This document shows positions 25,630 through 33,373 of a DNA stretch of 64,000 nt, one piece after another (the stretch's first letter is position 1; each line of letters begins with the position of its first letter). The stretch spans positions 2,099,501 through 2,163,500 of the forward strand of contig NZ_CP025116.1 in NCBI RefSeq assembly GCF_002831625.1, in the 5' to 3' direction. Below the pieces are notes generated by a model. It was given only the letters and a program-made list of their open reading frames with translations, had not been told where the DNA came from and made no database searches. This DNA comes from Nonlabens sp. MB-3u-79. GTDB lineage: Bacteria > Bacteroidota > Bacteroidia > Flavobacteriales > Flavobacteriaceae. A program made the translations under genes and the position numbers.

Positions 25630-26568
25630 ATGACAATTACACAATTAAAATATGTACTTGCAGTTGCTCAATATCAAAATTTCACCAAAGCAGCAGATAA
25701 GGTTTTTGTTACTCAGCCTACGCTCAGTATGCAGATTCAAAAACTGGAAGATGAGCTTGATGTACAAATATTTGATAGAAGTAAAAAGCCTATTGAGCTT
25801 ACAGAAACAGGAAGAAAAATAGTGAATCAGGCACGTAATATTGTGAATGAAAGCGATCGCATTCAAGATATTGTAGATCAGGAAAAAGGTTTTATAGGTG
25901 GCGAATTTAAGATAGGAGTTCTTCCTACCGTCATGCCTACTTTATTACCGATGTTTCTAGCTAATTTTGTAAATAAATATCCTAAAGTAAAACTGCGCAT
26001 AGAAGAACTGACAACAGAAAACATTATTGAAAGTCTCCAAGACGGAAGTATAGATGCAGCGATTGCCGCTACACCTTTAAAGAACGATATGATCAAAGAG
26101 CGGGTTTTATACTACGAGCCTTTTGTAGTTTATGATCCGAGGTTATCTGGGAAGCCCAATACAAAAATCAAGGTAGAAGATATCAATGTGGATGATTTGC
26201 TTCTTCTGGAAGACGGACATTGCTTTAAAGACAGTATATTGAATTTGTGTAGATGTTCCAGAGATACAGGTAGAGAGCGTTTTATGTTAGAAAGTGGTAG
26301 TTTTGAAACCCTTATAAAACTAGCTGATGAAGGGCTAGGAATGACCTTGCTGCCTTATTTAAACACTATGGATTTGTCAGAGCACAAGAAAGAGAGTCTT
26401 AGGTATTTTGAAGACCCGTCACCAGCACGTGAAGTGAGTTTAATCTATCATAAAAGCGAACTCAAAATTCAAATTATAGAGGCGTTAAGAACTGTTATTG
26501 CGGGAGTTGTTAAAGGAGCGATCGCTTTTCAAAATGTACAAATAATAAGTCCGCTTGCGGGAAAGTAA
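25630..26568 (+). CDS. oxyR: LysR-family hydrogen peroxide sensor, OxyR-type
   Basis: A 312-residue LysR-type regulator. The N-terminal winged helix (residues 1-60, MTITQLKYVLAVAQYQNFTKAADKVF and SMQIQKLEDEL) binds DNA; a linker helix leads to the substrate-binding-like domain. Two cysteines at about 198 and 207 (HCFKDSILNLC) have eight residues between them, as do the redox pair of E. coli OxyR, so peroxide sensing is likely. It is divergent from a cytochrome c gene and close to tpx. A bidirectional terminator follows at 26704. Confidence 0.92.
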   Translation: MTITQLKYVLAVAQYQNFTKAADKVFVTQPTLSMQIQKLEDELDVQIFDRSKKPIELTETGRKIVNQARNIVNESDRIQDIVDQEKGFIGGEFKIGVLPTVMPTLLPMFLANFVNKYPKVKLRIEELTTENIIESLQDGSIDAAIAATPLKNDMIKERVLYYEPFVVYDPRLSGKPNTKIKVEDINVDDLLLLEDGHCFKDSILNLCRCSRDTGRERFMLESGSFETLIKLADEGLGMTLLPYLNTMDLSEHKKESLRYFEDPSPAREVSLIYHKSELKIQIIEALRTVIAGVVKGAIAFQNVQIISPLAGK

Positions 26569-26703
26569 TCTAAAAGTAATGTATTAAAAGACGGAAACAA
26601 TAAACGAATAACAGGATTAAATTTTTCTTCTAAATTAGTCAAAGAGGAGCCACGTATATACACATGAAATCCAGATACAATAGGCTGCTTTAATTTGTAT
26701 AAT

Positions 26704-26753
26704 AAAAAAAAAGGATGTGAAATGGGTTTAAAATCCACTTCACATCCTTTTTT
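26704..26753. terminator. Bidirectional terminator between oxyR-type gene and convergent small gene
   Basis: GGATGTGAA/TTCACATCC stem extended inward by TGG/CCA, with A9 on one side and T6 on the other, so it can work in both directions. Confidence 0.85.
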
Positions 26754-26770
26754 AATTCATTTTTGAATAG

Positions 26771-26968
26771 CTATGCCTTTAACAAAGGCACGCAAGATCC
26801 TAACTCTGGATTTTGCAAAACTAGTTGCTTGACCCAGATTTCTAATTCTTTAATTTCAAAGGGTAATAAACGACGAACTGCTTTTTGTAATTCCTTGCAA
26901 AATAGAGTAGGGTCGAAACTCACTTTCTCGAGTATCATTTTAGTATACTCAAACATAGCTCTAGCCAT
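26771..26968 (-). CDS. Conserved small hypothetical protein
   Basis: A 65-residue cytoplasmic protein (MARAMFEYTKMILEKVSF...), helical and amphipathic, with RRLLPFEIKELEIWV near the C-terminus. It has the look of a conserved flavobacterial protein of unknown function. The ATG at 26968 is preferred to an in-frame TTG three codons upstream. It is monocistronic: a terminator lies directly downstream and a 264-base gap upstream. Even codon use and lack of low complexity support a real gene. Confidence 0.72.
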   Translation of the reverse strand: MARAMFEYTKMILEKVSFDPTLFCKELQKAVRRLLPFEIKELEIWVKQLVLQNPELGSCVPLLKA

Positions 26969-27232
26969 AATTTTCAAGATTTTTAGTTAAGTAGTTTTTT
27001 TTAATTAGTAAGCCCTTTAAAATGAAGTACTAAAAATACATCATAATCATGATAATTACAAGGTTTGAAATTCAAAATACTTCAGTTTTAACTATAAAAA
27101 TGCTTCTATATTTCGCAAATACTGATTCACAGTGATTTAGTATCAGGTAAATTATGTTTAAATATTACTATTTTATATCGACAAAAGGTTGAACAGTCGA
27201 ACAGGCGCATATTGATCCATTCTAGAATAGTA

Positions 27233-28300
27233 TTAGGCCAAAATCCAAACACTAACCACACAAAGGATCGCAAAAAAGAATGTGGATAAAGCCACCTTTT
27301 TTAACTCAGGATCCAGTAGGGCTGGAGATTTGGTTCTTTTTACTTTGAGTAAATGCACAAATAAAGGGATGAAGGCAAGTAAGGGTAGAAAGATTATTAT
27401 ACTTGGACTTTCTATTTTACGATTCCATAATTCGTCTGAATAATGCACAAAGAAAAATGAAATAGTGGATATAAATGCGATACTTACGAAAGCAATATGC
27501 AACATCTTTGCTTTAGCCAGTCCCATCTTCACCACAATCGTATTCTTTCCCGCTTTTTTATCACTCTCGATATCTCTCATGTTATTCAAGTTGAGAACGG
27601 CTACACTTAATAAGCCAATTGTAATTGATGGAAAGATCATTTGCCAATTCACGACTTTAGTAATTAAATAGAAAATTCCCATCACACTAACGGGGCCAAA
27701 AAATATAAAAACAAATACATCGCCCAGACCACGATAACCATAAGCGTTATCTCCTACGGTATATCTAATCGCTGCCCATATGGCTGCAATTCCCAATGCT
27801 AAAAAGAACAAGGAAATTAATAAACGGTCTATTCCTAGACTTACATATATAAGGAGTATCGCGCTTATTAATGTAAGAATAGCCGTGATGACCATTCCAC
27901 GTTTCATTTCTACAGGAGAAATAATACCGCTTTGTAACGCTCGCATAGGACCTATACGGTCTTCATTATCGGTTCCCTTAACACCATCTCCATAATCGTT
28001 GGCAAAATTGGACAGGACTTGAAAACCTAGAGTTGTGATTAAGGCTAGAATTGGAATTAAGAAATTGAAATCACTTAGATACAAGTCAAGAACCTCTGAA
28101 ATTTCGTTTCGTAAATTATTCGACAGCTGGTTATAAACTTTTTCTTTTTGTAAGTTTTCTAAGGTAGACTTAGCTAATTTTCCTTGATATAAACCCCAAT
28201 AAGCATAAGCACTTCCCACTAAAATACCACTGATGCTCAAAGGCAAGGTTCTTAATCTCGCAGCACTGATCCAGGCTTTTAATTTGCTTGCTTCGGCCAT
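27233..28300 (-). CDS. menA: 1,4-dihydroxy-2-naphthoate polyprenyltransferase
   Basis: A 355-residue UbiA-family membrane prenyltransferase that attaches the polyprenyl tail to DHNA in menaquinone synthesis. It has eight to nine hydrophobic helices. The first Asp-rich motif is NFANDYGDGVKGTDNEDRIGP (about residues 99-118, core NDYGDGVKGTD) and the second is NNMRDIESDKKAGKNT (about 232). An inserted hydrophilic loop at about 38-75 is longer than in the E. coli enzyme. It begins 2 bases after the holA stop. The other men genes of the window are more than 10 kb away. Confidence 0.92.
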   Translation of the reverse strand: MAEASKLKAWISAARLRTLPLSISGILVGSAYAYWGLYQGKLAKSTLENLQKEKVYNQLSNNLRNEISEVLDLYLSDFNFLIPILALITTLGFQVLSNFANDYGDGVKGTDNEDRIGPMRALQSGIISPVEMKRGMVITAILTLISAILLIYVSLGIDRLLISLFFLALGIAAIWAAIRYTVGDNAYGYRGLGDVFVFIFFGPVSVMGIFYLITKVVNWQMIFPSITIGLLSVAVLNLNNMRDIESDKKAGKNTIVVKMGLAKAKMLHIAFVSIAFISTISFFFVHYSDELWNRKIESPSIIIFLPLLAFIPLFVHLLKVKRTKSPALLDPELKKVALSTFFFAILCVVSVWILA

Positions 28301-28301
28301 T

Positions 28302-29309
28302 TTATTTAGACATGATATTTACCATGGCTTCTTTTAAAAGATCAGCATGCGCCGCTTGATGTGTTCCTACACCTTTTGATTTCACGTCCATATCTCTTAT
28401 AATCTTAATCGCACGACTGCAATATTTCATAGGGTAGTTTTTTGCAGCTGTAATAATTTCTTGAACAAAAAACGGATTCACCCCAGCAGCTTTTGCCACC
28501 GCTTGCGGGTTCATGTCCTTTAAGGTGTGTACTTTTAATAATTGAGTGAAAAAGCTAAACAATTGAGCTGTAGTAAGCACCAACGGGTTTTCTTTAGGGT
28601 TCTCTGTAAAATAGTTAATGATTTTGTGCACCTTTACCACATCTCTTTCCCCTAGCGCTTTGCGCAGTTCAAAATTATTATAATCCTTAGAAATACCTAT
28701 GTTGTCCTCGATGACTTGAGGAGTAATAGCATGCTCTTTGGAATGAACTAAAGCTAGTTTAGAAAGCTCGTTATTTATTTTACCAAGATCAGTTCCTAGA
28801 AACTCTACCAGCATTCTTGTGGCGTTAGGATCAATCTGATAGCCCATTTCTTTGAGTCGGCCAGTGACAAAAGCAGGAACTTTATTTTCATAAAGCGGCT
28901 TGCTTTCCATGTAAACCGCATGTTTCTTCAACAGTTTAGTAATCTTGCTACGGCCGTCAGGAGTTTTGTATTTGTAAGCAAAAACAAGAATCGTGGTGGG
29001 TTGAGGTTGCTCAATATAGCTTTCTAGTTTTGCCAATTGCTTCACTAGGTGCTGCGCTTCTTTCACGATGATGACTTGGTAATCTGACATCATAGGGAAG
29101 CGTTTTGCATTTTCCAGCACTTCTTCCATGGTGGTTTCTTTTCCATAAATCACCATTTGATTGAAGCCTTTCTCGCCTTCATCCAGTACGTTATCTTCTA
29201 TATAATCACTAACTTGATCTATAAAATAAGGTTCGCTGCCGCATAAAAAGTACACAGGCGCATATTTTTTTTGCTTTAAGGAAGCTAAAATGTTTGTGAC
29301 ATCACTCAT
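28302..29309 (-). CDS. holA: DNA polymerase III subunit delta
   Basis: A 335-residue clamp-loader delta subunit. It has the N-terminal RecA-like domain without a nucleotide site (PVYFLCGSEPYFIDQVSDYIE, core YFLCGSEPYFID, residues 18-40), a helical lid, and a C-terminal collar domain (LFSFFTQLLKVHTL, about 247). Delta opens the sliding clamp during loading. The gene is the first of the holA-menA pair and is divergent from an HsdR-N-domain gene, a neighbourhood that I regard as common in Flavobacteriia. Confidence 0.93.
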   Translation of the reverse strand: MSDVTNILASLKQKKYAPVYFLCGSEPYFIDQVSDYIEDNVLDEGEKGFNQMVIYGKETTMEEVLENAKRFPMMSDYQVIIVKEAQHLVKQLAKLESYIEQPQPTTILVFAYKYKTPDGRSKITKLLKKHAVYMESKPLYENKVPAFVTGRLKEMGYQIDPNATRMLVEFLGTDLGKINNELSKLALVHSKEHAITPQVIEDNIGISKDYNNFELRKALGERDVVKVHKIINYFTENPKENPLVLTTAQLFSFFTQLLKVHTLKDMNPQAVAKAAGVNPFFVQEIITAAKNYPMKYCSRAIKIIRDMDVKSKGVGTHQAAHADLLKEAMVNIMSK

Positions 29310-29342
29310 CGAGAGCTGTTGTTGTTTTTGTAATATTGTGCT

Positions 29343-29789
29343 ATGAAGCCATTGCGACTACCAGCTGGAAATTTCAGAGTCAAAAGTACTGAAAAAGGAC
29401 GTGCTATCTTTGACCAAATCAGGAAAAAGTTTGTCATTTTGACACCAGAAGAATGGGTGCGGCAGCATGTTGTTTCATTTTTGCTTTCGCGAAAGCGGAT
29501 CCCGCAGCATCTCCTCAACATAGAAAAGCAATTGATCATCGCTGGAACAACTAAACGATATGACATTATCAGTTTCAACACCGATGGCTCTATACACCTA
29601 GTGGTAGAGTGTAAAGCGCCAAATATCAAGATTGATCAGTCGGTTTTTGATCAAATAGCCAGATATAACTTAGCTTTAAAAGCCGATTATTTAATGGTTA
29701 CTAATGGCATGGAACATTATTTTTGTACCATGGATTATGAAAATAAATCCTATCATTTTATCCCAGACCTACCAGAATACGTTTTATGA
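29343..29789 (+). CDS. HsdR N-terminal-like PD-(D/E)xK domain protein
   Basis: A 148-residue stand-alone nuclease-fold protein related to the N-terminal domain of type I restriction subunit R. The PD-(D/E)xK elements are visible as RYDIISF (about 79, the Asp) and HLVVECKAPNIKI (about 94-104, the Glu-x-Lys), followed by a helix with FDQIARYNLALKADYLMVTNG. No helicase domain or methylase is nearby, so it is not a restriction system. Only 33 bases separate it from holA, suggesting a shared divergent promoter and perhaps a DNA-related role. It contains a palindrome copy (LSRKR). Confidence 0.82.
   Translation: MKPLRLPAGNFRVKSTEKGRAIFDQIRKKFVILTPEEWVRQHVVSFLLSRKRIPQHLLNIEKQLIIAGTTKRYDIISFNTDGSIHLVVECKAPNIKIDQSVFDQIARYNLALKADYLMVTNGMEHYFCTMDYENKSYHFIPDLPEYVL
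29483..29497. repeat. Palindrome copy 6 (in HsdR-N-like gene)
   Basis: GCTTTCGCGAAAGCG, read as LSRKR. Confidence 0.9.
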
Positions 29790-30802
29790 AAATAGGAATT
29801 GTCATATTAAATTGGAATGGAATTGAGTTGCTCAAAACCTACTTACCTAGCGTGGTGCAACACAGTAAAGAGCATGTTGTTTATTTGGCAGACAATGCTT
29901 CCACAGACGCTTCGATAGAATGGACGGCAACCAATTATCCAGAAGTAAAGATTATTGCTATGGAGCAAAACCTTGGTTATGCAGGTGGCTATAATACAGC
30001 TCTTAAAAGTGTTACTGAAGAAGTGGTCTGTTTATTAAATAGCGATGTAGCAGTTACATCAGGATGGTGTGATATTATGGTTGCACGATTTGAAAAAGAT
30101 CCAAAACTGGCTGCATGCCAGCCTAAAATTCTCGATGATAAAAAGAAAGAGTTTTTTGAATACGCCGGCGCGGCTGGTGGATTTATCGACCGTTATGCCT
30201 ACCCTTATTGTAGAGGTCGTTTATTTGACAGTATAGAAAAAGATAGAGGTCAGTATAATGATGTGGTCGATTTAGACTGGGCGAGTGGTGCCTGTTTGTT
30301 TCTAAGGAAACAGGCCTATTTAAAGGTAGGTAGGCTAGATGAAGATTATTTTGCTCATCAAGAAGAAGTAGATTTATGCTGGAGATTGCGTCATGCGGGT
30401 TTTGTAATTAGTTACGAGCCACAATCGGTCGTGTATCATTTAGGAGGAGGCACGTTGAACAATTTAAATCCGCGTAAGTCGTTTTATAATTTTAGAAACT
30501 GCTTGTATAATATTGTTAAGAATGATCACTCCAGTTTATGGTTAGGAGTTTTGGTTATGAGAATGTTGTTAGATGGAATAGCGGCACTAAAATTTCTTAG
30601 CAATCTGAAGCTTGCTCATTTTTCGGCAGTACTGCATGCCCACTTTTATTTTTATATGCATTTGGGATCACTTTTAAAGAAAAGAAAAGAAATAAAAGCA
30701 TTTGCAAAAGTTGGGCAATTAAAAAATAACGATTTAAGCATTGTATATCAACACTTTATAAAAGGAATAATGAATTATCAAAAGTTAGGTAAAATAACTT
30801 AA
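29786..30802 (+). CDS. Glycosyltransferase family 2
   Basis: A 338-residue GT-A enzyme, rhamnosyltransferase-like. The nucleotide site starts at KIGIVILNWNG (residues 2-12) with LADNASTDASIEW (about 33), and the DxD-type region appears in CLLNSDVAVTSGW (about 82). A later acidic motif, FAHQEEVDLCWRLRHAGF (about 190), is typical of this GT2 group, followed by FYNFRNCLY and a C-terminal amphipathic region. It probably adds a sugar to a surface glycan. Its ATG overlaps the preceding TGA (ATGA), so it is coupled to the HsdR-N-like gene. Confidence 0.9.
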   Translation: MKIGIVILNWNGIELLKTYLPSVVQHSKEHVVYLADNASTDASIEWTATNYPEVKIIAMEQNLGYAGGYNTALKSVTEEVVCLLNSDVAVTSGWCDIMVARFEKDPKLAACQPKILDDKKKEFFEYAGAAGGFIDRYAYPYCRGRLFDSIEKDRGQYNDVVDLDWASGACLFLRKQAYLKVGRLDEDYFAHQEEVDLCWRLRHAGFVISYEPQSVVYHLGGGTLNNLNPRKSFYNFRNCLYNIVKNDHSSLWLGVLVMRMLLDGIAALKFLSNLKLAHFSAVLHAHFYFYMHLGSLLKKRKEIKAFAKVGQLKNNDLSIVYQHFIKGIMNYQKLGKIT

Positions 30803-30840
30803 ATCCTTGTTAAGAATCCTCTCTTATTGCAGTATATTAT

Positions 30841-30848
30841 TAATTTTG
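30841..30848 (+). promoter_or_regulatory. TAnnTTTG -7 box of the OmpA-family gene
   Basis: TAATTTTG, 35 bases before the ATG at 30884. Confidence 0.4.
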
Positions 30849-30883
30849 GTAAGCTATTTAACAAATTAAACAACAATAATAAA

Positions 30884-31771
30884 ATGAAGAAAATATTTTT
30901 AATGTTACTTGCAGGTGGACTTTTAGTTTCATGTGCATCCAAAAAGGATCTTGAAGCAGCGCTTGCAAAACAAATAGAAACTAAAGAACTATTAGATACG
31001 GCAACAGTGAAATTAAACGCTTGTCTAGCAGATGAAAGAGCAGCAATTGCTCGGATTGAAGGGTTTAAAGATCAAATAGAATCTCTTAAGAATTCCAATA
31101 GTGCACTTTTGACTAACCAAGGAGATCTCGTAATGCTTTCCACACAAGGAAGCCGTAACCTAGAACGTTCTCTAGAAAGCATGAAAGAAAAAGACTTGCA
31201 AATAAGATCTTTAAACGATGCGATTACTAAAAAAGACAGTGTAACTCTTGCATTAGTGACTAGTTTAAAAAGCTCCTTAGGTAACTTACAAGATGAAGAT
31301 ATAAGTGTCAATGTAGAAAAAGGAGTGGTGTATATCTCTATCTCTGATAAGTTACTATTTGCTAGTGGTAGTGATAAAATTAATGCAAAAGCAATTGCTG
31401 TTTTAGGTAAAGTGGCTAAAGTAGTAAATGACAAACCTGAAATAGAAATCATGGTAGAAGGTCACACAGATAACCAATCTATCTCTTCAGCAAAATTTAC
31501 CGATAACTGGGCCCTAAGTACTTCTCGAGCAAATGCAGTCACTAGAGTTCTTCAAGAAGACTTTAAAGTAGCTCCAAAACGTATAACCTCTGCTGGAAGA
31601 TCTTTTTATATTCCTGTTGCAACTAACGATACACCTGATGGTCGTGCTAAAAACAGACGTACTAGAATCATAGTTCTTCCTAAACTAGACCAGTTCTTTG
31701 ATATGGTTGAAAAAGGAATGGAACAAGCAAAAGAAAATTCTAAAAAAGAAACTAAAGTGAATAAGAATTAG
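30884..31771 (+). CDS. OmpA-family outer-membrane lipoprotein
   Basis: A 295-residue protein with a lipoprotein signal (MKKIFLMLLAGGLLVSC, lipobox LVSC). A long coiled-coil region follows (about residues 25-115), then a C-terminal OmpA domain (about 150-265) with LLFASGSDKINAKAIAVLGKVA, the peptidoglycan-contact motif EGHTDNQSI, and RANAVTRVL...DGRAKNRRTRI. It likely links the outer membrane to peptidoglycan. The ATG at 30884 gives the complete lipoprotein signal; the in-frame extension upstream would hide it. A perfect terminator follows at 31793. Confidence 0.92.
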   Translation: MKKIFLMLLAGGLLVSCASKKDLEAALAKQIETKELLDTATVKLNACLADERAAIARIEGFKDQIESLKNSNSALLTNQGDLVMLSTQGSRNLERSLESMKEKDLQIRSLNDAITKKDSVTLALVTSLKSSLGNLQDEDISVNVEKGVVYISISDKLLFASGSDKINAKAIAVLGKVAKVVNDKPEIEIMVEGHTDNQSISSAKFTDNWALSTSRANAVTRVLQEDFKVAPKRITSAGRSFYIPVATNDTPDGRAKNRRTRIIVLPKLDQFFDMVEKGMEQAKENSKKETKVNKN

Positions 31772-31792
31772 TAATTCATTCATTTTAAATGT

Positions 31793-31824
31793 AAAAAGCA
31801 CCTGCGAGAGCAGGTGCTTTTTTT
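31793..31824 (+). terminator. Terminator of the OmpA-family gene
   Basis: AAAAAGCACCTGC-GAGA-GCAGGTGCTTTTTTT: 8 bp of GC-rich stem, a GAGA tetraloop and a T7 tail. Confidence 0.92.
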
Positions 31825-31943
31825 GTTAGCGGATTTATTTACGTGTATAAATTCAAGCTCCGATAATATACCTTAAATAAGGTATTTCGGTTATCGAGTT
31901 TTCGTTATATTTTGTATTAAAATATACATTATAAAAATTTTAT

Positions 31944-32409
31944 TTGAAATTTCTAAAACCCCTCTTTTTTTTATTAGCTAGTATTATTTTTTTTACAATC
32001 ATACGCACAATCTGATTTTGAAATTAGAATTGCGCAAAATTCTTATGTGAATGACTATGCAGCTCCATCAGATTATATAGGAAATGATAATGTTACTATT
32101 CATGAAAATGTAATAAGATATGATAGTAGCAATGGTTATAAAATGTTTTTGAGGTTTTACTTTACCGCTAAAAAAGTTGTTGCTGATAATTGTCGTACAT
32201 ATTACAACGTAAAGAGAAGAGGCTACGTAGCGTTTACCGATGTTCATAGAGTACACAATAATGGAAAAAGGATCATATTAGAAATGAATTCCAATGGTTA
32301 TGCAAATAAGGTCAAGGTACCACCTGAGAGTTGGACAGAAATGATTAAAAATAAATCAGATTTTTCAATCACAGTTGAGGATGACGAAAAGCCAGAAGAA
32401 ATTTTATAA
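31944..32409 (+). CDS. Small secreted protein of unknown function with signal peptide frameshifted at a T8 tract
   Basis: The downstream frame, open from 31978, reads LQSYAQSDFEIRIAQNSYVND and then about 115 more residues to the stop at 32409; taken alone its first start is a GTG at 32047. Just upstream, in a second frame, TTG 31944 begins MKFLKPLFFLLASIIF, a textbook signal-peptide core. The two frames meet at eight T (31987-31994): with seven T the protein would read MKFLKPLFFLLASIIFLQSYAQ and continue normally. The mature part (about 132 residues) is hydrophilic and matches no family I know. The cause may be slippage, phase variation, decay or a sequencing error. Confidence 0.6.
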
Positions 32410-32486
32410 ATCCTTAAGATGCTGACTACATATACAAGATACAGAGTGAAAAAGTAAGTTTAAAGCTTACTAAAGATTAATAGAGG

Positions 32487-32525
32487 CTCTCAATTTTCAA
32501 CAATTGAGAGTTTCTTTTTTTATAG
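32487..32525 (+). terminator. Terminator after the frameshifted secreted-protein gene
   Basis: CTCTCAATT/AATTGAGAG (9 bp, 6-base loop) followed by TTTCTTTTTTTTT. Confidence 0.85.
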
Positions 32526-32559
32526 TTTTTAAACTTTTGCTAGATACCAAGAAGTTTCT

Positions 32560-32574
32560 CGCTTTCGCGAAAGC
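32560..32574. repeat. Palindrome copy 7 (intergenic, 3' of VTT gene)
   Basis: CGCTTTCGCGAAAGC followed by A, 18 bases beyond the stop of the minus-strand VTT gene. Confidence 0.9.
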
Positions 32575-32591
32575 AAACCTCATATAGAATC

Positions 32592-33215
32592 CTAAACTAA
32601 AGAAAAAATAGCTGCTCCATAAATAGCAAAACGTACGAAACGCAATAGACCTATGAGAACCCAATCCTTAACGGGGTAACGCAACATTCCAGCGACCAGG
32701 CTAGCCATAGAAAAAGGCAATGGAAGTAAAGCTCCTACTGCTATAAGAACGCCTCCCCATTTTCTTGCCATTATGAGTTGTTTGGCCATTTTTACTTCAA
32801 GATAATTGTGTAAACTAGGTATTCTCAAAGCTCTTCTACCGATCCAGTAAGAGGTGAAACCACCTAAATAAGAAAGTAAAGCGATAAGAAATAAGTTAAA
32901 AATAGGAGTGCTGGTTTCTCCTGCCCAAGCAATGAATAACTCAGGAGGAATCAATCCCAATGCTGTTTCTGACATATAGAAAAAGGCTAGAACTCCGTAG
33001 TCTGGTAATTCTTCAACAGCAAGCTCAAGAAGTCCCATCAAACCATCGTCATGAGCAAAGTGAATAATAGCTAGAATTGCAACAACAACTAAAACTGGAG
33101 GCATGGATTTCTTGATACTATCTGCTACAAAACTGTAAAAGCCTGTAAGCTTGTAGTATTTATGAGCACGATCAGGTCGAAACCAAGGTTTTTTATTTGT
33201 CGTTGAGTGTTCCAA
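32592..33215 (-). CDS. VTT-domain (YqaA/DedA-like) membrane protein
   Basis: A 207-residue inner-membrane protein. One N-terminal helix (about residues 38-55) is followed by the VTT-domain core: FFYMSETALGLIPPELFIAWAG (about 80-100), FLIALLSYLGGFTSYWIGRRA (about 110-130) and a C-terminal pair of helices with LLPLPFSMASLVAGMLRYP. VTT/DedA proteins are linked to lipid scrambling and undecaprenyl-phosphate recycling, but this YqaA-like subgroup is not characterised. The start is TTG at 33215; no ATG precedes the first helix. It is divergent from a helicase gene. Confidence 0.8.
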   Translation of the reverse strand: MEHSTTNKKPWFRPDRAHKYYKLTGFYSFVADSIKKSMPPVLVVVAILAIIHFAHDDGLMGLLELAVEELPDYGVLAFFYMSETALGLIPPELFIAWAGETSTPIFNLFLIALLSYLGGFTSYWIGRRALRIPSLHNYLEVKMAKQLIMARKWGGVLIAVGALLPLPFSMASLVAGMLRYPVKDWVLIGLLRFVRFAIYGAAIFSLV

Positions 33216-33234
33216 ATTAATTTACGTTGATTTA

Positions 33235-33242
33235 CAAAACTA
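33235..33242 (-). promoter_or_regulatory. TAnnTTTG -7 box of the VTT gene
   Basis: TAGTTTTG on the minus strand, 19 bases before the TTG start. An inverted repeat (33250-33267) lies directly upstream. Confidence 0.4.
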
Positions 33243-33249
33243 CCACTTA

Positions 33250-33267
33250 AACGCATTTTAGTGCGTT
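33250..33267. promoter_or_regulatory. Inverted repeat in the divergent VTT/helicase promoter region
   Basis: AACGCA-TTTTAG-TGCGTT. It sits 7 bases upstream of the VTT -7 box, where a regulator could block or aid polymerase. It has no T-tail. Confidence 0.3.
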
Positions 33268-33337
33268 AAATTCTTATCAATAAAAATTATATCAGATTCT
33301 TAACACCAAACAAAGGTTAATACCTTTAAAAAAGGCC

Positions 33338-33345
33338 TATTTTTG
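33338..33345 (+). promoter_or_regulatory. TAnnTTTG -7 box of the helicase gene
   Basis: TATTTTTG, 28 bases before the ATG at 33374. Confidence 0.45.
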
Positions 33346-33373
33346 CAAATCTCAAAAATGGAAATCCAGAGCA

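Noticed and set aside
26529..26738. 69-codon minus-strand frame after the oxyR-type gene
   Set aside because: It overlaps the regulator 3' end and its N-terminal codons come from the terminator hairpin.
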